DNA of 64,000 nucleotides from Bradyrhizobium cytisi. GTDB taxonomy: Bacteria; Pseudomonadota; Alphaproteobacteria; Rhizobiales; Xanthobacteraceae. How positions within the stretch are numbered: the stretch's first letter is position 1; every line of letters begins with the position of its first letter. Below, piece by piece: positions 1 through 8,004 of this stretch. Made by a program: the position numbers and the translations under genes. Below the pieces are notes generated by a model that was given only the letters and a program-made list of their open reading frames with translations, made no database searches and was not told the origin of the DNA. The stretch lies in assembly GCF_008123515.1 (NCBI RefSeq), contig NZ_VSSR01000072.1, positions 1 to 64,000 on the forward strand, read 5' to 3'.

Positions 1-44
1 GATCTTCAGTGCACTTAATTTTTGATCGAATTGAATGCGCTGTC

Positions 45-92
45 GGTTTGCACCGGAGTCCGGACATGTCGCTGCGGTGAGCCGACCGACGC
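45..92 (+). repeat. 48-bp direct repeat, copy 1
   Basis: A 48-bp stretch starting GGTTTGCACCGGAGTCCGGA and ending GCCGACCGACGC recurs in the same orientation at 1591-1638 with one mismatch (C versus T in GTCGCTGCGG/GTCGTTGCGG). The two copies bracket the gene at 249-1469. The remaining sequence up to 248 shows no convincing gene. Repeats of this style are common in Bradyrhizobium intergenic DNA as far as I recall, but I could not search for further copies. Confidence 0.85.
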
Positions 93-248
93 GATGGGTC
101 AAAAGGGGCGGTTCGGCAGCTCGGCTGCAGACTTCCGTCTGCCCTTGTCGGCCGAAATGCAGCGGCACCGCGTCAAAGGAGGCGATGGGCCACTTCCAGA
201 CATCGCCGATGGGTATATAGGATCATCGTCCACCGCGGAGAACAGCAA

Positions 249-1469
249 GTGGCCCGAATAGAAACCTTCGTATGGATCGTAACGACTTTCATAGTCATTA
301 TGGCCGCCACTCCACCACGGGCTTTGGCAACACCAGAAGCGTCTGCATGCGGGTACCTCGCTGGTCTGATCGATAAGGCACCGCCAGGGCCGTTGTTCTT
401 GCCCAGCTATCCGACCGTGGAATCGGGGCCTCTCCATGGCGCCGCATACCTTTATGACAATGCGGTGGCCGCCATCGCATTAGTCGGTTGCGGTGAGCGG
501 GACAAAGCACGTCGGATCGGCGCGGCGATTCTCTGGGCCATCGATAACGACCGGACCTGGCATGATGGACGGCTCCGGAACGCTTACGCCGCGGGTGCGG
601 TGGCGAGTGGCTCCGCAAAACTTCCGGGTTGGTGGGACAATACTCAGAACAAGTGGTTAGAAGATCGATATCAGGTGGGCAGCGATAATGGCAACGTTGC
701 ATGGGCAATGTTGGCTTTGCTGTCGATTGACGATGTGAGCGCCAGCTCTGGGTTCCGCGATGGTGCGGCACGGCTTGGCACCTGGGTCGCGCAATGGGCC
801 GACACGCGCGGTACTGGCGGTTTCACGGGCGGTACTTTTGGGCACGAACCGACGCCCGACGTACGGACGTGGAAATCGACTGAACACAATACTGACCTCG
901 CCGCCGCGTTTGGCCTTCTTGCAACCCGCACAGGCGATTCGCGCTGGCGTGATATGGCAACAGCTGCTGAGCACTTCGTAGATACGATGTGGGATCCGGC
1001 GTGCGCCTGTTTCGCCGCAGGCACCGCCGAAGACGGCGTCACGCGCAATCCGATTTTGGCGCTGGATGCTCAAGTCTGGCCCTTATTGGCGCTCCCCGGA
1101 GCGGCGAAGAAATTTGCATCGGCAATGACTACCGTCGAACGGCGAATGAGTGTCGACAAGGGCTTTTCTTACGGTGAAGACCGAGATGGTGTGTGGACCG
1201 AAGGGACGGGCCAAATGGCTCTCTTGCTGGAATTGCTCGGTAGGACTGGGGAAGCAAAATCGTTGGTCGCTGTAATCGAATCCCAGAGGTCGCCGGATGG
1301 CGGGTTCTATGCCACAAGTGTCCGAGGGCTACCGACCGGGTTCATGTTAGATACCGATCCGGCCAAGCCACGACTCTATTTCCGATTGCCACATCTTGGC
1401 GCAGCTTCGTGGGCTGCTCTTGCAGAACGGGGGTTCAATCCCTTTACGGCGACAAAAAGACTTCCGTAG
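249..1469 (+). CDS. secreted protein, probable alpha/alpha-toroid (six-hairpin glycosidase-like)
   Basis: The 406-residue product begins with a hydrophobic signal peptide ending near ALA (residue 27), so it should be exported. The body has recurring pieces typical of six-hairpin alpha/alpha-barrel proteins: YLYDNAVAAIAL near residue 70, GRLRNAYAAG, VGSDNGNVAWAMLALL, HNTDLAAAFGLLA and a late GGFYATSVRG. I infer a carbohydrate-related toroid fold; no catalytic residue can be assigned. The start is GTG at 249; an in-frame ATG at 300 would shorten the signal. Wobble positions are visibly more AT-rich than in most of the window, and the gene lies between two 48-bp direct repeats, so it may be acquired. 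Confidence 0.6.
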   Translation: MARIETFVWIVTTFIVIMAATPPRALATPEASACGYLAGLIDKAPPGPLFLPSYPTVESGPLHGAAYLYDNAVAAIALVGCGERDKARRIGAAILWAIDNDRTWHDGRLRNAYAAGAVASGSAKLPGWWDNTQNKWLEDRYQVGSDNGNVAWAMLALLSIDDVSASSGFRDGAARLGTWVAQWADTRGTGGFTGGTFGHEPTPDVRTWKSTEHNTDLAAAFGLLATRTGDSRWRDMATAAEHFVDTMWDPACACFAAGTAEDGVTRNPILALDAQVWPLLALPGAAKKFASAMTTVERRMSVDKGFSYGEDRDGVWTEGTGQMALLLELLGRTGEAKSLVAVIESQRSPDGGFYATSVRGLPTGFMLDTDPAKPRLYFRLPHLGAASWAALAERGFNPFTATKRLP

Positions 1470-1590
1470 TTAAAGGCCGCAGTGGCGCCCGTCTCAGCCC
1501 TTCAGTTTCATCCAGGCTAAGTGCTTTTTCGATTTCGATAAGTCCGAATTGGGTCAATAGCGTCGATTTGCCCGTCGGCCCGTGACTTCC

Positions 1591-1638
1591 GGTTTGCACC
1601 GGAGTCCGGACATGTCGTTGCGGTGAGCCGACCGACGC
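1591..1638 (+). repeat. 48-bp direct repeat, copy 2
   Basis: Second copy of the 45-92 repeat, 47 of 48 bases identical and in the same orientation. It lies in the 197-base gap between the convergent genes ending at 1469 and 1667. Apart from the repeat, this gap shows no supported gene. Confidence 0.85.
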
Positions 1639-1666
1639 TCCGGGTCCACAGCGGAAGGGAGCGTGC

Positions 1667-2659
1667 TCACCCAATCACCTCGTCGGCAGTCGCCAAGAGG
1701 GAAGGCGGAACGGTGAGGCCGAGCGTCTTGGCGGTGTTCAGGTTAATCGCCAGTTTGAAGCGCGTGGGCTGTTCGACCGGGATATCAGCAGGCTTTGTGC
1801 CTCTCAGTATCTTGTCGACGTCGGCGGCGGCGCGGCGGAAAAAATCGGGGAAATCCTGCCCATAGGACAGCAGAAGACCGTGAGGGACCATCTCCGCGAT
1901 AAACGACAACGCTGGGAGCCTGTGTGCCAGGGCCGATGAGCCAATACGGGCGCGCTCATTGAACAGCATCGATCCGGCTCCCAAGATCACCCCGTCGGCG
2001 CGGTCTTGAGCAATCTTGGAAAACGCGGGCTCAATGTCATTCGGCGTCGATACCTCGGCCGGCCACAACGAAATTCCCAGCGCCTCGGCGGCAGCCTGAT
2101 TCGCCTTGACCGCGCGTTGCGTGAACGGATCTGTCGCATCGACCAGAAGTGCTACACGCGACAGGTTGGGAACCGCTTCCTTCAATAACGCCAAACGTTT
2201 CCCGCTCAGGTCAATTGCCATGAGTGATAGACCTGTGGCGTTGCCACCGGGCCGCGCAAGACTCTCGACAAGGCCGCTACCTACCGGGTCGGACACAATG
2301 ACAAATACGATCGGAATAGTGCTGGTCGTCCGTTTCGCCTCCTTTGCACCCAAGGCTGTCACCGCGACAATCGCGTCGACTTTGTCCTCGACTAGCTCGC
2401 GTGCGAACATCTGAAACCGTTCTGGCTCCTCGGCGGGAAATCGATGGAAGAACCCGATGTTCCTGCCTTCGACATAGCCGAGATCGCTAAACGCCTTTGT
2501 TAGAACGTCTAAATAGATCTTCTCTTGATCCGCATTGCCGGCGTGCCAGAGGACACCAACCTTCGCAATCTTTGCGCGTATTGCATTTTGCTGCGCACGT
2601 ACCATCAAAGGCCAGGCTGCCCCTGCTGTGGCAATCGCAATGAACTTCCGCCGTTCCAT
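1667..2659 (-). CDS. ABC-type substrate-binding protein (DUF534/TrpX-like), orphan
   Basis: The 330-residue protein starts MERRKFIAIATAGAAWPLMVRAQQ, an export signal cut near RAQ. The mature part follows the PF04392 binding-protein pattern: KVGVLWHAGNAD, GYVEGRNIGFFHRF, DAIVAVTALGAKEAKRTT, IPIVFVIVSDPVGSGLVESLARPGGNATG and a C-terminal FKLAINLNTAKTLGLTVPPSLL. Family members bind small hydrophobic ligands such as aromatic amino acids in some bacteria. No permease or ATPase gene is adjacent, so it is an orphan here; such orphans are very numerous in Bradyrhizobium. The ligand is unknown. Confidence 0.85.
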   Translation of the reverse strand: MERRKFIAIATAGAAWPLMVRAQQNAIRAKIAKVGVLWHAGNADQEKIYLDVLTKAFSDLGYVEGRNIGFFHRFPAEEPERFQMFARELVEDKVDAIVAVTALGAKEAKRTTSTIPIVFVIVSDPVGSGLVESLARPGGNATGLSLMAIDLSGKRLALLKEAVPNLSRVALLVDATDPFTQRAVKANQAAAEALGISLWPAEVSTPNDIEPAFSKIAQDRADGVILGAGSMLFNERARIGSSALAHRLPALSFIAEMVPHGLLLSYGQDFPDFFRRAAADVDKILRGTKPADIPVEQPTRFKLAINLNTAKTLGLTVPPSLLATADEVIG

Positions 2660-2701
2660 ATCAGACTCCGAGGTGCCGCAGTCGCGACCACCAAAGCATG
2701 C

Positions 2702-3256
2702 TCAAATCTTCATTGCTCTTGCCGCCTGCTCTAAACTGGCCGGCACAATCACGCGATGAAACGGTGCTATCGTGCTGAGATAGATACGCCCAAGTCGGTT
2801 ATGGCAATGCACGACGGTACCCGCGACCAGCTCGCGCCCATTTGCTGCATCGGCGCGAAGTTGGATGCTGACGCGGAAGTCGAGATGCCAGTCATCCGCG
2901 CCCAGCACCAACTCCGTCGCGCTCTTTGACAGCACCGGGAAGAAGCCGATAACCGGCCCACGCGCCGCTGCGGCAACACCGACGGCGCGCGACGATTTGA
3001 CGGCGACGGTCGCCATCACCACATCGCGGACACGCGTGAGCGCACGAATCCACCACGCCTGTCGCTCGAGCGCGGCGCGTGCCAGCACCTCTACCTCATT
3101 GCTGGCCCCCGCCGGCAGTTGAATTGCAAACGCATCCAAAAGGTCCGCGCCAGCGTAGAGCGGCGCGAGCACGCTGTTGCTGGGCATGGGCACGGCGCGT
3201 GCTTTGGTCATGCGATCAGGTACCGGATGCGGGGGAGGTCGGCGGGATGATGCCAT
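2702..3256 (-). CDS. DUF2867-type protein
   Basis: A protein of up to 184 residues. From residue 16 the sequence (MTKARAVPMPSNSVLAPLY) looks like the usual beginning of DUF2867 proteins, so the start may be at 3211 rather than 3256; neither has a strong ribosome site. Visible blocks are LARAALERQAWWIRALTRVRD, GFFPVLSKSATELVLGADDWHLDFRVS and a late AGTVVHCHNRLGRIYLSTIAPFHRVIVPASL. The family is found in alphaproteobacteria and some short-chain reductase fusions; its biochemical role is not established. It follows hemE on the same strand but with a 142-base gap. Confidence 0.7.
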   Translation of the reverse strand: MASSRRPPPHPVPDRMTKARAVPMPSNSVLAPLYAGADLLDAFAIQLPAGASNEVEVLARAALERQAWWIRALTRVRDVVMATVAVKSSRAVGVAAAARGPVIGFFPVLSKSATELVLGADDWHLDFRVSIQLRADAANGRELVAGTVVHCHNRLGRIYLSTIAPFHRVIVPASLEQAARAMKI

Positions 3257-3398
3257 CGTGCGCCTGTTTTGCCCGACGTGTCAAACCTCGCGACCGCAGG
3301 GCCCGTGATTGCGCCAGGCAAGATTCCTCAATGATTTGTACTGTGCATGGGGTTGTTTTAAGGGTTTTGGTCTCCGCCCCCTGAGCGGGCGAATTTTT

Positions 3399-4433
3399 TT
3401 AGCCCCGCACGCGCCTGAGCATCTGCTCGACATGGGTGATCGGCGTCTCCGGCTGGATGCCGTGGCCGAGATTGAAGATGAAGCGGCCTTGCGCAAAATT
3501 CGCCAGCACGTTGTCGACCGCGCGGTCGAGTGCCGCGCCCCCCGTGATCAGCGCCAGCGGATCGAGGTTGCCCTGCACGGCGACGCGGCTCTGCACCCGC
3601 TCGCGGATGAAGGCGGGCTCGGCAGTCCAGTCGATGCTGACGGCGTTGACGCCGGTCGCCTCGACATAGCCGGGCAATTGCGCGCCGGCGCCGCGAGGGA
3701 AGCCGATGATCTTGGCATCCGGCACTTTTGCACGCACGCCTTCGACGATGCGACGCGTCGGCTCGACCGACCAGCGTGCGAACTCGGCGGGCGGCAGCAC
3801 GCCGGCCCAGGTGTCGAAAATCTGCAAGGCGTTGGCGCCGGCTTCGAGCTGCGCGAGCAAATATTCGATCGAGCTCTCGACCAGCACGTCGATGATTTTC
3901 GAAAACGCATCCGGGTGCCGGTAGGCCATCATCCGCGCCGGCGCCTGGTCCGGCGTGCCGTGGCCCGCGACCATATAGGTCGCAACCGTCCACGGCGCAC
4001 CGCAGAAGCCGATCAGTGCGATCTTGGGGTCGAGCGCGCCGCGCACCAGCTTGAGTGCCTCGAACACCGGCTTGAGCTTGCCGAAGTCGGCCTGCGCGGC
4101 GAGCGTTCCGACCTTCGCCGGATCATCCAGCGGCTCGAGCCGCGGGCCTTCGCCGACCTCGAAGCGCACCGAGCGGCCGAGCGCGTACGGGATCACCAGT
4201 ATATCGGAGAAGATGATCGCCGCATCGAAGCCGAACCGGCGGATCGGTTGCAGCGTGACCTCGGCAGCCAGTTCCGGATTGAAGCAGAGATCGAGGAAGC
4301 CGCCGGCCTTGGCGCGCACCTCGCGGTACTCCGGCAAATAGCGGCCGGCCTGCCGCATCATCCACATGGGCGGGACGGCTTGCCGCTGGCCGGAGAGCAC
4401 GTCGATGAAGGGCTTTGTCGCAGACTGGGGCAC
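3399..4433 (-). CDS. hemE: uroporphyrinogen decarboxylase
   Basis: Decarboxylates the four acetate side chains of uroporphyrinogen III to give coproporphyrinogen III in heme biosynthesis, in the cytoplasm. The signature PPMWMMRQAGRYLPEYR spans residues 21-37, the conserved catalytic Asp is D77 in FSDILVIPYALG, and the second signature GFCGAPWTVATYMV is present. The open frame extends upstream, but the GTG at 4433 gives 344 residues, the family length, and has an AGGAA ribosome site; the upstream part looks non-coding. It is divergent from the small gene at 4545. Confidence 0.95.
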   Translation of the reverse strand: MPQSATKPFIDVLSGQRQAVPPMWMMRQAGRYLPEYREVRAKAGGFLDLCFNPELAAEVTLQPIRRFGFDAAIIFSDILVIPYALGRSVRFEVGEGPRLEPLDDPAKVGTLAAQADFGKLKPVFEALKLVRGALDPKIALIGFCGAPWTVATYMVAGHGTPDQAPARMMAYRHPDAFSKIIDVLVESSIEYLLAQLEAGANALQIFDTWAGVLPPAEFARWSVEPTRRIVEGVRAKVPDAKIIGFPRGAGAQLPGYVEATGVNAVSIDWTAEPAFIRERVQSRVAVQGNLDPLALITGGAALDRAVDNVLANFAQGRFIFNLGHGIQPETPITHVEQMLRRVRG

Positions 4434-4544
4434 GAACGTTCCTGACGCAGAGTTGAGGTTCCTGATACACCGGGCGCGGCCCGAGCGGAACAGGGGAACC
4501 AGCGCAATTGCGCCGCGTTGACCGGGCAATGGAGGAGGAATCCC

Positions 4545-4760
4545 ATGGCTCAGAGATTCAATCCCGCGCCACACGACAAGCACGCCGACAACCTTCACGA
4601 GGCGCTCGCGGCCGACCGCCACGCCAAGCTCGATACCGGGTTGGAAGATACCTTCCCCGCCTCCGATCCCGTAAGCGCCACGCAGCCGACGCCGTCGAAG
4701 GCCGACGCGGAGGCCGACCATCCCTCGCTCTGGAACAAGGTCAAGTCGATCTTCAGCTAG
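4545..4760 (+). CDS. small conserved protein of unknown function, 71 aa
   Basis: A strong GGAGGAGGAA site ends four bases before the ATG at 4545, fixing the start. The 71-residue product is charged and Asp/His/Ala-rich, with a central LDTGLEDTFPASDPVSATQP block and a C-terminal LWNKVKSIF amphipathic segment. Short proteins with the DTFPASDPVS motif are widespread in alphaproteobacteria, but I know of no function. There is no signal peptide or membrane segment. It is divergent from hemE with 111 bases between the starts. Confidence 0.75.
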   Translation: MAQRFNPAPHDKHADNLHEALAADRHAKLDTGLEDTFPASDPVSATQPTPSKADAEADHPSLWNKVKSIFS

Positions 4761-4925
4761 GGCCGCCGGTTTCCGATAGGCTTGATAAGACCTTGTTAGC
4801 GATCTGCGGAAGCCCCGGTCCGTAGGAGTACGGAAAAACCCGTAGATGAATGCGAATCCCGGCAAGCGCTTCAGGGTTCAATAAGAGAAGCGGCAGAGTT
4901 TCCGTCTATTGGAGATTACTGCCGC

Positions 4926-6827
4926 ATGAACGTCATCTCACAGAGAGCCGGATGGAGCCGCCTGCCGCTGCGCGCGGCGGCTTTTGTCGCGCTCACCTGC
5001 GTGGCGATCCTCGGCGTCAGCGGCTGGCGTGAATGGGTCGCGCGGGACGCGGTGCTCAAGGGCGCCGAAACCGAGATGGCGAACGTCGCCCGCTCGCTTA
5101 CGCAGCATGCCGAGGACAGCCTTGATTTGCTGGATTCCGGCGTCGTCGGCGTCGTCAGCCGGCTGGAGATGGATGGCGCCGATCCCGCCACGATCGCGAA
5201 GCTGCGCAACCTGCTGGAGGCGCGCAAGAAGGCGATGGAGCGCGTCCACAGCCTCGCCATCATCGACGACCAGGGCAACTGGCTGACCTCGCCCGGCACG
5301 ATCGCCTCGACGCTGAGCGACGACACGTTCTTCCGTCACCACCAGCTCTCGCCCAAGCGCGAGGCCTATGTCGGCCGTCCCGTGAAGAGCCTCGTCGACG
5401 GCGAATGGGTCGTCACCCTGTCGCGCCGCTTCAACAAGCCCGACGGCAGCTTTGGCGGCGTGGTGCTCGCGGCCATCGGCTCCAAGTACCTGTCGCATTT
5501 CTACGAGCAGTTCGAGATCGGCCGCAACAGCTCCGTGACGCTGATGTACGGCGGCGGCATGATCATCGCGCGCAACCCGAACAACGAGAAGTTCGTCGGT
5601 CGCAGCGTCGCCGACACGGCGCTGTTCCGCGACGCCAGCCTGCAACAGCCGAGCGGCGCCCATCATTTCAAGTCGCCGCTGGACGGCGCCGAGCGCGTCA
5701 GCTTCTTCAAGCGCAGCGCCCGCTATCCGCTCGTGCTGCTCGCAACCGTCGACAAGGACGAGCTGCTCGCGCCGTGGCGGGCAGCCGCGATCTCCCGCAT
5801 GCTCTACGTGGTCGCGCTGGTGATGCTGATCGCGGTGATCGGCGCGGTGCTGGTGCGGCAGCTGCAGCGCGGCCAGCGCATGGCCGCGGCCCTGATCGAG
5901 AAGGAGGCGCATTTCCGCCTGCTCGCGGAAGGCTCCAGCGACATGGTCACCCGCATCGGGCTCGACGAACGGCTGCGCTACGTCTCGCCGTCATCCAACC
6001 GCGTCGTCGGCTGGCGCCCCAATCAGCTCATGGGCACAGACGCGCTTGCTGGAATCCATCCGGAGGATCGGCCGCATGTGCAGGCCATCGTCGATGCCAT
6101 GAAGCGCGGCGAAACGGACGAAGCGCGGCTCACCTACCGCAACGTGCACCGGCAGAAGACCGAGGTCTGGCTGGAATCGACCATGCGCGTCACGCGCAAG
6201 GACAACGGCAATGTCGACGGCGTCGTCGCGATCTCGCGCGACATCACCGAGCAGAAGAAGCTGGAGACCCGGCTCGAGACGCTCGCGATCGAGGACAGCC
6301 TCACCGGGCTTGCCAACCGCCGCCGTTTCGACGAGCGGCTCAAGGAGGAATGGGCGCGGGCCTATCGCGATCGCTCCAGCCTTGGCTTGCTGATGATCGA
6401 CGTCGATCACTTCAAGTCCTACAACGATGAATATGGCCATCCCGCCGGCGACGCTTGCTTGCGCGTGGTCGCAAAGATCATCGCGGCCGAGATGCAGCGG
6501 GTCGGCGATCTCGCGGCCCGTTACGGCGGCGAGGAATTCGCCATGCTGCTGCCGAACACCGATGCCGCCGGCTGTGCCCGGATCGGCGAGCGGATCCGCA
6601 GCGCCGTCCACGATGCGGGCCTGATTCATGCTTCCAATCCGACCGCGCCATGCGTCACCGTCTCGGTCGGTGGTGCGGCCTGCCGGCCGGCCTTGGAGCG
6701 CACCGCGGGCACGGGATCGCTGGTGGAGGCCGCCGACCGTGCGCTCTACGCCGCCAAGGACGCAGGCCGCGATCGCCTGATGATGTCAGGCGAGGTGATG
6801 AATATGCTGAAGGCGTCTGGTCAGTAA
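4926..6827 (+). CDS. membrane diguanylate cyclase with periplasmic sensor, PAS and GGDEF domains
   Basis: Predicted to make cyclic di-GMP from two GTP. The order in the 633 residues is: transmembrane helix about 15-33, a large periplasmic sensor of double-Cache type (about 34-285), a second helix about 288-312, a PAS domain (about 325-450, ending VVAISRDITEQKKLE) and a C-terminal GGDEF domain. The active-site motif is GGEEF at 534-538, preceded five residues earlier by RVGD at 525-528, which fits the RxxD inhibitory site, so product inhibition is expected. The substrate loop DVDHFKSYNDEYGHPAGD is intact. The periplasmic ligand cannot be told from sequence. Confidence 0.92.
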   Translation: MNVISQRAGWSRLPLRAAAFVALTCVAILGVSGWREWVARDAVLKGAETEMANVARSLTQHAEDSLDLLDSGVVGVVSRLEMDGADPATIAKLRNLLEARKKAMERVHSLAIIDDQGNWLTSPGTIASTLSDDTFFRHHQLSPKREAYVGRPVKSLVDGEWVVTLSRRFNKPDGSFGGVVLAAIGSKYLSHFYEQFEIGRNSSVTLMYGGGMIIARNPNNEKFVGRSVADTALFRDASLQQPSGAHHFKSPLDGAERVSFFKRSARYPLVLLATVDKDELLAPWRAAAISRMLYVVALVMLIAVIGAVLVRQLQRGQRMAAALIEKEAHFRLLAEGSSDMVTRIGLDERLRYVSPSSNRVVGWRPNQLMGTDALAGIHPEDRPHVQAIVDAMKRGETDEARLTYRNVHRQKTEVWLESTMRVTRKDNGNVDGVVAISRDITEQKKLETRLETLAIEDSLTGLANRRRFDERLKEEWARAYRDRSSLGLLMIDVDHFKSYNDEYGHPAGDACLRVVAKIIAAEMQRVGDLAARYGGEEFAMLLPNTDAAGCARIGERIRSAVHDAGLIHASNPTAPCVTVSVGGAACRPALERTAGTGSLVEAADRALYAAKDAGRDRLMMSGEVMNMLKASGQ

Positions 6828-6833
6828 AAGGGC

Positions 6834-7052
6834 TCAATAATGCGGCGGAGGCTCGTTGGCGGGGCCCGGCGCATTCGACTCGGCCTCCTGCAGCCGTTCG
6901 TTGAGCTGCGCGAGCTGTCGCGTCAGCACGTCGATCTGCTTCCACTGCGCGGTGATGGTCTGGTTCAGCGTCTCGATCGTGTCGTCCTGATAGGCCAGGC
7001 GCGTCTCCAGCGCGTCGATGCGCTCGGCGAGCGTCTTGATGTCATTCGTCAC
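6834..7052 (-). CDS. slyX: SlyX family protein
   Basis: A 72-residue acidic coiled-coil protein. Heptad-like leucines run through IDALETRLAYQDDTIETLNQTI and LTRQLAQLNERLQEAE, then a short Pro-rich tail ends PPPHY, a hallmark of the SlyX family. Its role is unknown. The GTG at 7052 (giving VTNDIKTLAERIDALE) fits the family start. It overlaps the end of trhO by 11 bases on the same strand, so the two are probably co-transcribed and coupled. Confidence 0.85.
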   Translation of the reverse strand: MTNDIKTLAERIDALETRLAYQDDTIETLNQTITAQWKQIDVLTRQLAQLNERLQEAESNAPGPANEPPPHY

Positions 7053-7809
7053 GTGCGTGCCCCAATTCTTGCTCGCGCAGGCCCCGTTCGCGCAATCCGT
7101 GACCAAGCGCCATGCGCTCGTCGAACACAAAACATTCGCCGCGCCAGCGGCTCTGCGCCTCCGGCACCTCTTCCAGATATTTCAGAATACCGCCTTTGAG
7201 GTGATAGACCTCTGCAAAGCCGCGCGCCAGCAGATGCGCGCTCGCCTTCTCGCAGCGGATGCCGCCGGTGCAGAACATCGCGATACGCCGGTGCTTTGAC
7301 GGATCGAGCTTCTCGGCGGCGAAATCCTTGAACTGGCCAAAGCTCGTGATGTCAGGATCGACCGCGCCCTCGAACGTGCCCATCGCTACCTCGAAGGCGT
7401 TGCGGGTGTCGAGCACCAGCGTGTCGGGCGAAGAAATCAGCGCGTTCCATTCGGCGGCCTCGACATAGGTGCCGACCTGCCGGGTCGGGTCGGCGGCTGG
7501 ATCGCCAAGCGTGACGATCTCCTTCTTCAGCCGCACCTTGAGCCGGCCGAACGGCATCGCTTTCGCGGTCGAGCATTTCAGTTCGAGATTGTCTAGCCGG
7601 CCGCCGAACATCGCCCCGTGCCCGAGCTCGTGCGCGAAGGCGTCGATCGCCGCAGGTGAGCCTGCGATCGTGCCGTTGATGCCCTCCTGGGCCAGCAGCA
7701 CGCTGCCCCTCAGGGACAGGCCGGCACAGAGTGCGCGCAGCGGCTCGCGCAGCTCGCGGTAATCCGGCAGGGCAGCGAATTGGTAGAAGGCGCAGACCTT
7801 GTAAATCAT
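7042..7809 (-). CDS. trhO: tRNA uridine(34) hydroxylase, rhodanese domain (TrhO/YceA)
   Basis: TrhO enzymes hydroxylate U34 of certain tRNAs on the way to 5-carboxymethoxy- or methoxyuridine. The 255-residue protein has the N-terminal acylphosphatase-like part (MIYKVCAFYQFAALPDY, VLLAQEGINGTIAG) and a rhodanese domain with VLDTRNAFEVAMGTFEGA and the active loop CTGGIRCEKA, with catalytic Cys at 180. The ATG at 7809 is chosen because the longer upstream frame lacks family similarity. It is followed by overlapping slyX, and its promoter must lie in the 195-base gap shared with the divergent gene at 8005. Confidence 0.93.
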   Translation of the reverse strand: MIYKVCAFYQFAALPDYRELREPLRALCAGLSLRGSVLLAQEGINGTIAGSPAAIDAFAHELGHGAMFGGRLDNLELKCSTAKAMPFGRLKVRLKKEIVTLGDPAADPTRQVGTYVEAAEWNALISSPDTLVLDTRNAFEVAMGTFEGAVDPDITSFGQFKDFAAEKLDPSKHRRIAMFCTGGIRCEKASAHLLARGFAEVYHLKGGILKYLEEVPEAQSRWRGECFVFDERMALGHGLRERGLREQELGHARDE

Positions 7810-8004
7810 GCGCCCGTTTAGCAGGCGGCCGGCGCCCAGAAAACCCGCAACCGATAGCTCTATTCCCAGCGAATGGCAGCCATTTCCCTGGTATGCCAGC
7901 ATTGCCCGGGCGGGCTGGAATGTGTCATGTAGGCCCGGTTTTCCCGAGATCGCGGCGCACGCGCCCAGAGACTTAGCCCACACGCCCAAGAGAGCAAGAA
8001 TTCG

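Noticed and set aside
1444..1674. Minus-strand frame with GPTGKSTLLTQ, reminiscent of a P-loop
   Set aside because: The spacing does not fit GxxxxGK[ST], part of the frame is the 48-bp repeat, and no ATPase motifs follow. At most a gene remnant.
3309..4445. 378-codon plus-strand open frame over hemE
   Set aside because: Antisense shadow of hemE, whose signature motifs are all intact; composition is Arg/Glu/Ala-rich without motifs.
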